Positions 17,179 through 26,157 of a stretch of DNA of 64,000 bases are shown here, piece after piece (position 1 is the stretch's first letter; each line of letters starts with the position of its first letter). The notes under the pieces were generated by a model. It did no database searches and had not been told where the DNA came from. It saw only the letters and a list, made by a program, of their open reading frames with translations. Source of the stretch: Polaribacter porphyrae (GTDB taxonomy: Bacteria; Bacteroidota; Bacteroidia; Flavobacteriales; Flavobacteriaceae); contig NZ_MSCN01000001.1 in assembly GCF_002954685.1 (NCBI RefSeq), forward strand, positions 2,781,554 through 2,845,553. The letters run 5' to 3'. The translations under genes were made by a program, and so were the position numbers.

Positions 17179-17643
17179 ATGAAAAGTACAGTTTTAAAAT
17201 TTGGTTCTTATGGTTTAATTGTTGGGTTTGTTATATTTTCTATTCATCTGTTTTTTGGAATAGATAATTTAGATTACTCAACCAATGAAATATTAGGTTA
17301 TGTTTCTATATTTCTATCACTCTCTTTTATTTTCTTTGGGATAAAACATTATAGAGATAAAGAAAATAATGGTTTTATATCATTTGGAAAAGCAATTCAA
17401 ATAGGGCTTTTAATTGCAGTTTTAGTTGGGCTAGGAATTGCAGTTGCAGATTTTGTTTATACAAAATTTATAAATCCCTCTTTTTTTGTAAATTATGAAC
17501 AAAAATTAATAGACCAAGGTAAAGAGCATGAAATTGTAAAAATGACAAGCACAACAGCAGCATTATTTATGCTAGTTTTAGTAACAATACTAGGGTTTAT
17601 AATTTCTTTAATTTCTGGAATCATCTTACAACGTAAAAAATAA
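17179..17643 (+). CDS. DUF4199 family membrane protein
   Basis: The 154-residue protein has four membrane helices (about 9-27, 36-54, 73-92 and 129-150). A soluble segment between helices three and four includes NPSFFVNYEQKLIDQG, a layout characteristic of Bacteroidota DUF4199 proteins. The function is unknown. It follows the membrane LuxR regulator by about 100 bases and precedes a DUF1801 gene by five. Confidence 0.85.
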   Translation: MKSTVLKFGSYGLIVGFVIFSIHLFFGIDNLDYSTNEILGYVSIFLSLSFIFFGIKHYRDKENNGFISFGKAIQIGLLIAVLVGLGIAVADFVYTKFINPSFFVNYEQKLIDQGKEHEIVKMTSTTAALFMLVLVTILGFIISLISGIILQRKK

Positions 17644-17648
17644 AATTT

Positions 17649-18107
17649 ATGCAGTACAAAGCTAATTCGCCTGAAGAATACATAAATCAAGTTCCTGAAG
17701 AACGTAAGGAAACCCTAAATAAGTTAAGAAAAACCATCAAAGATAATTTACCAGAAGGCTTTGAAGAAGGAATGCAATACAGCTTTATTAGCTATTTTGT
17801 GCCTCATTCTGTTTATCCAGATGGTTATCATTGTAACCCTAAAGAACCTTTGCCTTTTATGAGTTTTGCTTCGCAAAAAAATTCTGTAAACTTTTATCAT
17901 TCAGGTATTTACGCAAACCAAGAGCTACACAATTGGTTTGTTTCTGAATATCCAAAATACTGTAAACGAAAACTAGATATGGGTAAAAGCTGTATCCGTT
18001 TTAAAAAACTAGAAGAAATACCTTACGAATTAATTGCTGAATTAGTTAGAAAAGTGTCTGTAAATGAATGGATTAACACTTATGAAACAGTCTTAAAAAA
18101 GAAATAA
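17649..18107 (+). CDS. DUF1801 domain protein
   Basis: The 152-residue protein opens with the YIAN-like helix SPEEYINQVPEERKETLNKLR (about 7-27), then MQYSFISYFVPHSVYP. It ends with the DMGKSCIRFKKLEEIPYELI segment, typical of DUF1801 (YdhG-like). The biochemical role is unknown. The stop is followed after one base by the next gene, so 17649-18495 is an operon. Confidence 0.88.
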   Translation: MQYKANSPEEYINQVPEERKETLNKLRKTIKDNLPEGFEEGMQYSFISYFVPHSVYPDGYHCNPKEPLPFMSFASQKNSVNFYHSGIYANQELHNWFVSEYPKYCKRKLDMGKSCIRFKKLEEIPYELIAELVRKVSVNEWINTYETVLKKK

Positions 18108-18108
18108 A

Positions 18109-18495
18109 ATGAAAAAAAGAGTTACAGGAATTGGTGGTTTGTTTTTTAAGAGTGATGACCCAAAAGCATCAAAAGACTGGTATAAAAAACATTTAGGCTT
18201 TAATACTGATGATTGGGGATGTACTTTTTGGTGGAAAGACAAAGACGGAAATGATTGCTCTACACAATGGAGTCCTTTTGCAAAAAAAACAGATTATTTT
18301 GAGCCTTCTAAAAAAGACTTTATGTTTAATTATAGAGTTGAAAACCTAGTTGAATTGTTAACAGAATTAAAAAAAGAAGGAGTTACTATTGTTGGTGAAA
18401 TGCAAGAGTTTGAATATGGTAAATTTGGCTGGATTTTAGACAATGAAGGTAATAAAATTGAATTATGGGAGCCAATAGATAGTGCCTTTAAATAA
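18109..18495 (+). CDS. VOC-family (glyoxalase/bleomycin-resistance-like) protein
   Basis: The 128 residues show two paired beta-alpha-beta units of the vicinal oxygen chelate fold. Features are GGLFFKSDDPKASKDWYKKHLGF, a DWGCTFWWKDKDGND segment, and the closing GKFGWILDNEGNKIELWEP with the metal-binding Glu. The substrate is unknown. It is probably co-transcribed with the DUF1801 gene. Confidence 0.88.
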   Translation: MKKRVTGIGGLFFKSDDPKASKDWYKKHLGFNTDDWGCTFWWKDKDGNDCSTQWSPFAKKTDYFEPSKKDFMFNYRVENLVELLTELKKEGVTIVGEMQEFEYGKFGWILDNEGNKIELWEPIDSAFK

Positions 18496-18502
18496 TACAA
18501 TT

Positions 18503-18872
18503 ATGGAAAACAGAAATAATAAAAAAGGAAAAAAGATATTATCGATAGTGTAAAAGAAAAAACTACTGAATTTGTTGATGATACAAAAGATGCTTTAGAT
18601 TTTGTAAAGAAAAGGTTGATGAGGCACTTTCCGATGAAAATCTAGAAAGAGTAAAACAGAAAACGGAGGAGTTTTCTAATAAAGCTAAAGAAAAAGCAAA
18701 TGAATTTACCACTGAAGCCAAAAGTACTTTTGATGAAGTAAAAGAAAATGCCAGCGAATTTGCTAGTGAAACTGCAGAACATCTTGCTGATTTAGCAGAA
18801 AATGCAAAACATGAAATTAAGGAAGTTAAAGAAAAGTCTAAAAGTTTTTTTCAACGTTTGTTTAATAAATAA
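18503..18872 (+). pseudogene. Amphipathic-helix (LEA/YtxH-like) protein broken by two frameshifts
   Basis: From the ATG at 18503 the frame stops after 16 codons at 18551-18553. The coding pattern continues in another frame (DSVKEKTTEFVDDTKDALDF), shifts once more near 18610-18620, and then runs cleanly to the TAA at 18870-18872 (ending KSFFQRLFNK). Both breaks lie in A-runs, and adding one A at each would restore a protein of 123 residues. The restored protein is Lys/Glu/Ala-rich with 11-residue amphipathic helical periodicity, like LEA-type stress proteins or YtxH. Sequencing error in homopolymers and real decay both fit. Confidence 0.75.
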
Positions 18873-18882
18873 TTACTAAAAA

Positions 18883-19281
18883 ATGAAATTATTATCTAAT
18901 TACCCTACAGAAGTTTTAGTACTCCTTTTTTTAATTGTAACATTCTTACAATCTGGAATTGACAAACTGATAGACTGGAAAGGAAATGTATCGTTTATCT
19001 CTGATCATTTTAAAAACTCTCCTTTAAAAAATAGTGTACCTCTTTTACTCGGCATCATTTTAGTTTTAGAGATTGTTGCTGGGTTTTTAATGTTGTTTGG
19101 TGTTTATCAATTATACACATCTGGAGTAAAGGAAATAGCTTTATTAGGAACAGAGCTTTGTGCAGTTGTTTTAATTTTTTTATTAATCGGACAACGTTTG
19201 GCAAAAGATTATGCAGGAGCAATGAGTTTAGCTGTCTATTTTATAATTACGCTTTGGGGCGTTTACTTACTAAATAGCTAA
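18883..19281 (+). CDS. DoxX-like membrane protein
   Basis: The 132-residue protein has four membrane helices (about 8-24, 48-70, 81-101, 110-130). The first is followed by FLQSGIDKLIDWKGNVSF, the hallmark of the DoxX family. Its role is not defined. It lies 10 bases after the broken LEA-like gene on the same strand. Confidence 0.85.
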   Translation: MKLLSNYPTEVLVLLFLIVTFLQSGIDKLIDWKGNVSFISDHFKNSPLKNSVPLLLGIILVLEIVAGFLMLFGVYQLYTSGVKEIALLGTELCAVVLIFLLIGQRLAKDYAGAMSLAVYFIITLWGVYLLNS

Positions 19282-19425
19282 AAACTATCATATTTTTAGT
19301 TTTTAATAACTAATACTTATAGTTAAAAGGTCTAAAATTTGCTTTTTAAGCTCTTTTCTTTTTTTGATAATGTATTTCTATATTGACATGATAAAAACTA
19401 AAAATACACTTTCTAAAATCGTTTT

Positions 19426-20283
19426 TTATGTCTTTTGAAGCACATAAATTAAAGAAGAATACTCCTTTGTTGATTTTGCATTCATATTGGATTGAAAACC
19501 TCTAAAAAAAGCAGCAAGAGGTTTCATTTTTCCTGATTTATACTTCTCACTTAATAAAGAAACATAATAAGCATCAAATTTCATTGGGAGTGTTTTTTCA
19601 ACATTCATATTTACTTCTGCAAATAATTTAGAAATTGAAGTTTGAGAAAAATGCCACAAATGTCTTGGCACATCAAAAGCTGCCCAAAACTTACCATAAT
19701 AAATTGCATCATCACTTTTATAATTAGGTACAGCAATAATTAATTTTCCAGTATCAGATAGTAAATTATTTAAAGTTGGTATGTATTCTTGTAAGTTTTC
19801 TACGTGTTCTAAAACGTGCCAAAGTGTAATGACGTCAAATTTTTGATTTGCAATTTTTGATAAATCTTCTTGCAAAATAATTCCTTTTCTTGCTGCAATA
19901 TTTCTTGCTCCAGCATCTGGTTCTGTTCCAAAAACATTCCAAGAATTGTTTTTACATACTTTTAAAAAATCTCCTGTTCCTGCTCCAACATCTAAAATGT
20001 TTTTTGAATCGGTGTTAAAAGAATTGATTAGTTTTAATTTTCTTTTTAAAGTGATGTTTTTTACAGTTTGATATACTTTATCAAACAATGATTTTTTAGA
20101 ATCTGTATGTGAAATATAAGCTGAACTTTTATAATAATCAGCTAAATTTTTTGGAACTGGAACTGTTACCAACATATCAAATTCATTATTAAACATCACT
20201 TGATACTCTTCACCTGAAACTGTATAATCTTTACACTTTAAATAAGGTTCTAAATTTTTATAAAAGCCGATTTTTTTTGACAT
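19426..20283 (-). CDS. Class I SAM-dependent methyltransferase
   Basis: The 285-residue protein has an N-terminal segment (about 1-75) with a few conserved aromatic residues. A methyltransferase core follows: motif I KNILDVGAGTGDFLKVCKN (about 92-110) and FDVITLWHVLEHVENL (about 145-160). The LWHVLEHV form is typical of the UbiG-like Methyltransf_23 group, several of which modify sugars or lipids. The substrate is unknown. It is downstream of mnmG, with a parS-like site in the 35-base gap. Confidence 0.9.
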   Translation of the reverse strand: MSKKIGFYKNLEPYLKCKDYTVSGEEYQVMFNNEFDMLVTVPVPKNLADYYKSSAYISHTDSKKSLFDKVYQTVKNITLKRKLKLINSFNTDSKNILDVGAGTGDFLKVCKNNSWNVFGTEPDAGARNIAARKGIILQEDLSKIANQKFDVITLWHVLEHVENLQEYIPTLNNLLSDTGKLIIAVPNYKSDDAIYYGKFWAAFDVPRHLWHFSQTSISKLFAEVNMNVEKTLPMKFDAYYVSLLSEKYKSGKMKPLAAFFRGFQSNMNAKSTKEYSSLIYVLQKT

Positions 20284-20294
20284 AAATATTAAAT

Positions 20295-20310
20295 TGTTCC
20301 ACGAGGAACA
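20295..20310. promoter_or_regulatory. parS-like site 1 (ParB binding)
   Basis: The 16-mer TGTTCCACGAGGAACA differs from the perfect palindrome TGTTCCACGTGGAACA at one central base. It lies between mnmG and the methyltransferase gene. Part of a cluster of three around mnmG. Confidence 0.65.
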
Positions 20311-20318
20311 TCATAAGT

Positions 20319-22196
20319 TTATCTACCCATATAAACCAACAAAACAGAAATATCACTTGGAGAAACACCACTAATTCTACTGGCTTGTGAAATTGAAGTT
20401 GGTTGAATTTTACTTAACTTTTCTCTTGCTTCATAAGATAAAGATTTTACTTTTTGATAATTAAAAGCTGATGGAATTTTTACATTTTCCAATCTGTTTA
20501 ACTTATCAGCATTACTCTTTTCTTTAGCTATATAACCCGAATATTTAAGGTGTATTTCTGCTTGTTCAATAATCTCTTTATCGATATTATTTTCCTCAAT
20601 AAATTCACTTAATTTTTTAATGGTTGCAAAATCTTCAAAACTTAATTGTGGTCTTGCAGCAATTTTAAACAGCTTCATAGATTGATTTACCAAAGCCAAA
20701 TTCTTCCCTTCTAAAACAGGATTTATCTCATCTTGTTTAACACTAGTTTTTTCTAAAAACTGAATCAACAAATCTGTTTTTCTTTGCTTTTCTAAAACAC
20801 AATCCATTCTTTCTTGAGAAGCCAAACCAAGTTTAAAAGCTTTTTCAGTTAACCTTAAATCTGCATTATCTTGCCTTAATAAAGTTCTGTATTCTGCTCT
20901 AGAGGTAAACATTCTATAAGGTTCTTCTGTACCTTTTGTGATTAAATCATCTATTAAAACACCTATATAAGCTTCATTTCTTTTTAAAATAAAAGGTTCT
21001 TTTTCTTGAACTTTTAAAGCAGCATTTACACCAGCCATTAAACCTTGAGCTCCTGCTTCTTCATATCCTGTTGTTCCATTAATTTGACCTGCAAAAAACA
21101 AGTTTTCTATCAACTTTGTTTCTAAAGAATGTGTCAATTGTGTTGGTGGAAAATAATCGTACTCGATTGCATAACCATATCTAAAAAACTTTACGTTTTC
21201 AAAACCTTCTATAGCTCTTATGGCTTTATCTTGAATATCTTCTGGAAGCGATGTAGAAAACCCATTTACATACATTTCACAAGTTGTCCAACCTTCTGGT
21301 TCAACAAAAATTTGATGTCTTTCTTTGGTTGCAAAACGATCAACTTTGTCTTCTACTGATGGGCAATATCTTGGTCCTGTAGATTTAATTCTACCATTAA
21401 ACATTGGAGACCTATCAAAACCTTCACGTAGCAAATTATGTACTTTTTGATTTGTATACGTCAACCAACAAGAACGTTGTTTTGTTAAGTTTTTTGTAAT
21501 AGGTAAATAAGAGAATTTCTCTGTGTTTTCATCTCCTGGTTGTTCTGTCATTTTAGAATAATCCAAAGATCTTCCATCCACTCTTGGAGGTGTTCCTGTT
21601 TTCATTCTTCCAGCCTCAAAACCTTTCGCAACTAAATCTTCAGTAATTCCTTTGGAAGCTCCTTCACCTGCTCTACCACCTCCAAAACTTTTATCACCTA
21701 TATGAATCAGTCCATTTAAAAAAGTACCAGCTGTGATTACAACAGTTTTTGCTTTTACAGATAAACCTAGAGCTGTTTTTACACCAATAATTTTATTTTC
21801 ATCAAACAATAAACCAGTAACAGAATCTTGATAAAAATCTAAATTTTCAGTTTGCTCTAACATTATTCTCCAACATTCAGCAAATTGCATTCTGTCAGAC
21901 TGTGCTCTTGGACTCCACATTGCAGGCCCTTTAGATTTGTTCAGCATTTTAAACTGAATTGCTGTCTTATCAGTTACAATTCCACTATAACCTCCTAATG
22001 CATCAATTTCTCTTATTATTTGTCCTTTTGCAATTCCACCCATTGCAGGATTACAACTCATTTGTGCAATGTTTTGCAAATTCATTGTAATCAATAAAGT
22101 GTGTACACCCATATTTGCTGCTGCTGCTGCTGCCTCACTTCCTGCATGACCTCCACCTACTACAATTACATCATATGTTGTTGAAAATAAACTCAT
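20319..22196 (-). CDS. mnmG: tRNA uridine-5-carboxymethylaminomethyl synthesis enzyme MnmG (GidA)
   Basis: FAD-dependent partner of MnmE that modifies U34 of certain tRNAs. The 625-residue length is normal. Seen: the dinucleotide fold VIVVGGGHAGSEAAAAAANMG (about 10-30), the SCNPAMGGIAKGQI segment with the conserved Cys (about 47-60), GTPPRVDGRSLDYS (about 200-213), and the C-terminal helical domain for tRNA and MnmE binding (SQASRISGVSPSDISVL). mnmG is a classic replication-origin neighbour in many bacteria. Here it is bracketed by parS-like sites on both sides. Confidence 0.97.
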   Translation of the reverse strand: MSLFSTTYDVIVVGGGHAGSEAAAAAANMGVHTLLITMNLQNIAQMSCNPAMGGIAKGQIIREIDALGGYSGIVTDKTAIQFKMLNKSKGPAMWSPRAQSDRMQFAECWRIMLEQTENLDFYQDSVTGLLFDENKIIGVKTALGLSVKAKTVVITAGTFLNGLIHIGDKSFGGGRAGEGASKGITEDLVAKGFEAGRMKTGTPPRVDGRSLDYSKMTEQPGDENTEKFSYLPITKNLTKQRSCWLTYTNQKVHNLLREGFDRSPMFNGRIKSTGPRYCPSVEDKVDRFATKERHQIFVEPEGWTTCEMYVNGFSTSLPEDIQDKAIRAIEGFENVKFFRYGYAIEYDYFPPTQLTHSLETKLIENLFFAGQINGTTGYEEAGAQGLMAGVNAALKVQEKEPFILKRNEAYIGVLIDDLITKGTEEPYRMFTSRAEYRTLLRQDNADLRLTEKAFKLGLASQERMDCVLEKQRKTDLLIQFLEKTSVKQDEINPVLEGKNLALVNQSMKLFKIAARPQLSFEDFATIKKLSEFIEENNIDKEIIEQAEIHLKYSGYIAKEKSNADKLNRLENVKIPSAFNYQKVKSLSYEAREKLSKIQPTSISQASRISGVSPSDISVLLVYMGR

Positions 22197-22204
22197 TATA
22201 TTAT

Positions 22205-22220
22205 AGTTCCACGTGAAACT
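22205..22220. promoter_or_regulatory. parS-like site 2 (ParB binding), upstream of mnmG
   Basis: The inner 14 bases GTTCCACGTGAAAC match the widely conserved bacterial parS consensus GTTNCACGTGAAAC exactly; only the outermost base on each side differs. It sits nine bases upstream of the mnmG start, so ParB binding could also touch mnmG expression. Confidence 0.8.
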
Positions 22221-22241
22221 TTTATCTTATTTATTTAATTA

Positions 22242-22655
22242 TCAATTAGTTAAAATTAATAAAGCTTCGTTTTCCGCATTTCTCATTGCTAGTTTTTCAT
22301 CATCAGTTTTATCTTTTAAACCCATATAATGTAAAACTCCATGAATCATTACTCTATGCAACTCTTCTTCAAAAGAAACCTTAAAATCTTTAGCATTGTC
22401 TCCTACTCTTTCCACAGAAATAAAAATATCTCCATTTAATAATTTTCCCAGAGAATTATCAAAACTGATAATATCAGTTAATGTATCATGTTGTAAAAAT
22501 TCAACATTTAATTTATGTAAATAGGCGTCATCACAAAAAATATAATTGATTTCTCCAACTTCAAAACCTTTTTTTGTTGCTACTTTTTCAATCCAAATCT
22601 CTGAAGATTTTTCTTCTTTTAGAGCAAATTCAGTTTCGTAATTAAACGTTATCAT
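22242..22655 (-). CDS. ybeY: Endoribonuclease YbeY (rRNA maturation)
   Basis: Zinc-dependent RNase involved in 16S rRNA 3' processing and ribosome quality control. The 137-residue protein has the LNVEFLQHDTLTDIISFD segment (about 48-65) and the metal-site motif HGVLHYMGLKDKT (about 105-117). The first two His match the HGxLHxxGYDH consensus, but the third ligand His is replaced by a KDK stretch. From memory this form is common in Bacteroidota, so activity is not in doubt on that ground alone. It lies three bases after the DUF4175 gene. Confidence 0.93.
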   Translation of the reverse strand: MITFNYETEFALKEEKSSEIWIEKVATKKGFEVGEINYIFCDDAYLHKLNVEFLQHDTLTDIISFDNSLGKLLNGDIFISVERVGDNAKDFKVSFEEELHRVMIHGVLHYMGLKDKTDDEKLAMRNAENEALLILTN

Positions 22656-22658
22656 TGA

Positions 22659-25600
22659 TTATTTCTTTTGATCAGAAAAGTACGCTCTGACCTTCTTTTT
22701 ATAATTTTGCTGCAAAGGTAAGGATTGTCTGTTTAATATCTCTATTTGATTGTAAAACTGCTTTTTGAATTGTATTGCTTTTGCTTTATTACGTTGTTGT
22801 TCTTTTTGATTAGAGGTTGACTTTCGTTTTTTATCCTTTCCTTGTTCTAAAGCAGCTTTTTCTAACTTTAATAATTCGTAATTTAAGTTTTGCATTTTTT
22901 GAAATGTAGCTCCATTAAACCCTTTTTCAAGAATTTCATTCTCTAACTCTTCCATTGTTTTTAATGCTTTTTTAGCATTTCCATTTCCTCCAGGTTTTCC
23001 GTTTTCACTTTCTTTTATGGCATTTTGTAACTGTTGCCTTAATTGACTTTGTTGTTTGAAAATTTCATACAATTCGCCATCTAAATCATCATTAGAGTTC
23101 CCTTCTCCTTCTCCATTATTTTTGCCATTTTCTCCAGATTTACTTCCTTTGCCATCTTTACCACTGTTTCCTTTCTCTCCTTTTTCTCCTGATTTTCCTT
23201 GTGAATCTGGTTTGTTCCCTTCTTTTCCTTGTCCTGGTTTTTGACCTTTCTTCATACCATCTTTCATCTTTTTAGATAAACCTTCCTGCTTTTTAATCAA
23301 ATCTGGTAAACTAAAACCTTGGCTTTTTCCTTTCTTTCCTTTTCCCATACTCATAGACATACTATTTTTCATATTGTTTAAAATATTACTCAAATAATCT
23401 GCTAAATTGTTGGTTGCAGTCATTACATAACGTTGATTCGAAATTCCGTTATTAAATCTATTTTCAGAAAAATTATATAAAGATTGATCTAAATTATAAT
23501 GAGCAGTAGATAAATCATCTTGAATTTTTGATGATATTTTTGGAACACGCATTGCCAAAACATACAAACTATCATCTATGTGTTCAAAGTAGGTTTTAAT
23601 CTGATTTTGCTTTTTTAAGTCCTTTCCAAAATCTGGATGTGTGGTTGATGTTTCAGAGAATTTATTCATCAACTGTTCTTGTTGGAAAGAGAAAATAACC
23701 AAGTTTTCGAGAATTTTACGCAAGTCTTCCATATTTTCTTCCATAGACTCTCCTTGCATATCCATCATCGATTTTTGCATTTTCGCACTCATTTCTTTCA
23801 TCTTTTTTGATGATTTTTGTTGACTGTTTTTTGCTTCTTTTTGGTTTTGATTTTCTAAACTTTCTTCTGATTTGTTTAGTTCTTTATCTATATCTTCTTT
23901 TTCATCTTCAACATCTGGCAATTCCATTGGTTCTTTTAACTGCTCATTATCTTTATCTAGTTCTTCTAACTCTTTTTTGATGTCATCAAACTCCTTTTTA
24001 ATTTCTTTTTGCGCTTCTAAAGTATTTTCTTCACTCTTTTCTAAATCTGCTTGTTTTTTTGATAATTCATCAATTTTATTGGCAATTTGCATCGTTTTTT
24101 GCTCTACATAAAAACGTTTTACCATTTCTAAAGTTTTCTCTAAACTACGCTGTTGCTGTTTGTTTTGTTGTGCTAATTCTTTGGCTTTTTTCACTAAATC
24201 TTCTTTGTTTAGTTTATCTGCCATTTTCTGGATTTCATCCAACAATTTTTGCTGTTTTTCTAACTTTTTAAGCTCCTTAATGCGTTCTTTTAAATCTTCT
24301 TTTTTCTCTTGAAGTGATTTGTCTTTCTCTTCTTTTTCATCTAAATTTTCTTGCAATTTATCAGTTTGTCTTTGCATCATTTTTTTGTATTGTTCTTGAC
24401 GCTTTATAAAACTTTCTACCTTCTTTTTATCATTCCAATTGATGCTCTTCTTATTCTGTAAATCTTGCTGAATATTCTCTAACTGCTCTTGTTGCTTTTT
24501 TTGTTTTTGGATGGAATTTTCTAAATCATTAATTGTATTTCTTTGTTCTTTTAGTAACTCCTCTTCTACTTCATCTTCAGTTTTTTGTCTGTAATTAAAA
24601 ACTTTACTTTTTGCACTTTTATTTCCATTAACTCCATCATTATCAAATACTTGAAAATATATTTCGTAATTAGTTCCTTTTTTTAGATTCAATCCATCAG
24701 GAAATTGATAGAAAAAGGTTTGAATATTTTGCTTACTTATTTGAATATCAAAACGTTGCTTTTGTTCTGGCTGATCTTCATCATAATATACCAATTGTAA
24801 CTTTCGTAATCCATAATCATCAGAAATTTGACCTGCAAATTGTGCTGTTCCACGTGAAATGCTATCAATATTTGAACTCACAGAAATTAATGGATATTCA
24901 TCTTTTACAACATCCACAGAAAACTGTAAATTCTCATAATCTTGTAGATTTTCATTTGATGACGAAATCTGATAATTCAATGCTTTTCTAATTCGTTTTT
25001 TATATTCAAAAGTATTAGTATCAATATTTGTAAAATTTTCTCTTTTATTGGTATTGATAAATGAAACAGTATCAGTTTGAGTAGTTTTTACATTCCAAGT
25101 AATATTTGTGCCTTCAGGAACTGTTAAATTTCCAGAATTCTGAATCTTCTCATTCTTTCTTCTTAAATATCTTGGATATTTTAACTCCAAAGAAATGTTA
25201 TTGATAGTTGGTGTGCCAATTACATCAATTTGATAATCTTGAGACTGAACACCATTTGCTTCTACATAAAAATTGATTGGTTTTTGAACATCAGAAAATG
25301 TGTATGAAAAAGAAGCATTTCCATTATTTTGAAGATAATATTGTTGGTTGTCAAAAATGATTTTAGCTTCATTTGGAATCACTTCTCCAACTGTTTTTAA
25401 TGTAATTGTAATTGGTTTTCCTTGAATAACTTGTAAACTTGTATTCTCTAAAGAAAATGCAAAAGGTGCAGGAGGATTATAAGCAGTTCTATGATTTACA
25501 ACACGTTCTAAACTTTGAGTAAGTGAGCCATTACTAACTGTAAATAAACTAATTACATAAATTAAAATAGGCACAATTGCATATTTTAAGTACTTCTTGT

Positions 25601-26045
25601 TTTGTTTAAAATCTATTGCTTTTACAAAAGGAATGGGTTGTAATGCTGCTGATTTTTGGTTGATACTTGCCAAAATTAAATCAGATTGGCTTGCATTTTC
25701 TTTTAGTTGCAAAACATTCAAGAGTTTATCTTCTACTTCTGGAAAATGATTTCCTATAATTTTTGATGACTCTTCTAGTGAAATTCCTTTTCTGAATCCT
25801 ATCAACTTAAAAATAGGGATTGCTATGAATTTTATCAACAGAAAAACCTCAACAGCAATAAATAACCAAAATAAAATAGTTCTTGCAGTAGGTTTCAACC
25901 ATAAAAAATACTCTAAAAATAAGGTAAAAAAGAAATACAGAAACCCTAATGAAAAGAATAAAATGGTACCTTTTATAAGCTCATTTGTATAATATTTTCT
26001 TGTAAACTGATGTAATTTTTGCTCTATGTTTTTAAACTCGCTCAT
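22659..26045 (-). CDS. Giant DUF4175-family membrane and coiled-coil protein
   Basis: From the ATG at 26045 (MSEFKN) the protein has 1128 residues; a TTG three codons upstream is less likely. Layout: two N-terminal helices (about 28-48 and 56-77), a third helix (about 150-170), and an Ig-like beta-rich periplasmic part (about 185-490). A very long Lys/Glu/Gln coiled coil (about 500-800) follows. A Gly/Lys/Ser/Asn low-complexity tract of collagen-like GxK repeats lies at about 945-1005, ahead of a helical tail. Often mislabelled ATPase; no P-loop is seen. Followed by ybeY after three bases. Function unknown. Confidence 0.88.
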   Translation of the reverse strand: MSEFKNIEQKLHQFTRKYYTNELIKGTILFFSLGFLYFFFTLFLEYFLWLKPTARTILFWLFIAVEVFLLIKFIAIPIFKLIGFRKGISLEESSKIIGNHFPEVEDKLLNVLQLKENASQSDLILASINQKSAALQPIPFVKAIDFKQNKKYLKYAIVPILIYVISLFTVSNGSLTQSLERVVNHRTAYNPPAPFAFSLENTSLQVIQGKPITITLKTVGEVIPNEAKIIFDNQQYYLQNNGNASFSYTFSDVQKPINFYVEANGVQSQDYQIDVIGTPTINNISLELKYPRYLRRKNEKIQNSGNLTVPEGTNITWNVKTTQTDTVSFINTNKRENFTNIDTNTFEYKKRIRKALNYQISSSNENLQDYENLQFSVDVVKDEYPLISVSSNIDSISRGTAQFAGQISDDYGLRKLQLVYYDEDQPEQKQRFDIQISKQNIQTFFYQFPDGLNLKKGTNYEIYFQVFDNDGVNGNKSAKSKVFNYRQKTEDEVEEELLKEQRNTINDLENSIQKQKKQQEQLENIQQDLQNKKSINWNDKKKVESFIKRQEQYKKMMQRQTDKLQENLDEKEEKDKSLQEKKEDLKERIKELKKLEKQQKLLDEIQKMADKLNKEDLVKKAKELAQQNKQQQRSLEKTLEMVKRFYVEQKTMQIANKIDELSKKQADLEKSEENTLEAQKEIKKEFDDIKKELEELDKDNEQLKEPMELPDVEDEKEDIDKELNKSEESLENQNQKEAKNSQQKSSKKMKEMSAKMQKSMMDMQGESMEENMEDLRKILENLVIFSFQQEQLMNKFSETSTTHPDFGKDLKKQNQIKTYFEHIDDSLYVLAMRVPKISSKIQDDLSTAHYNLDQSLYNFSENRFNNGISNQRYVMTATNNLADYLSNILNNMKNSMSMSMGKGKKGKSQGFSLPDLIKKQEGLSKKMKDGMKKGQKPGQGKEGNKPDSQGKSGEKGEKGNSGKDGKGSKSGENGKNNGEGEGNSNDDLDGELYEIFKQQSQLRQQLQNAIKESENGKPGGNGNAKKALKTMEELENEILEKGFNGATFQKMQNLNYELLKLEKAALEQGKDKKRKSTSNQKEQQRNKAKAIQFKKQFYNQIEILNRQSLPLQQNYKKKVRAYFSDQKK
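24846..24861. promoter_or_regulatory. parS-like site 3, inside the DUF4175 gene
   Basis: TGTTCCACGTGAAATG matches the parS consensus TGTTNCACGTGAAACA at 14 of 16 positions, with the central CACGTG palindrome intact. It lies within coding sequence, as many parS sites do. Confidence 0.6.
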
Positions 26046-26157
26046 AATCAACAAATAAAAATACAGCTTTTGAGAATATCATCAATAAAATAATTGTTAA
26101 ATCGATTTGTAAGTATTTATAAAATACAACTACTAACGTTTTATAAATATCAAAAAA

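Noticed and set aside
23056..24271. Long plus-strand open frames rich in Pro, Ser or Phe
   Set aside because: They are antisense shadows of the low-complexity Gly/Lys/Glu coding of the DUF4175 gene and have no start context.
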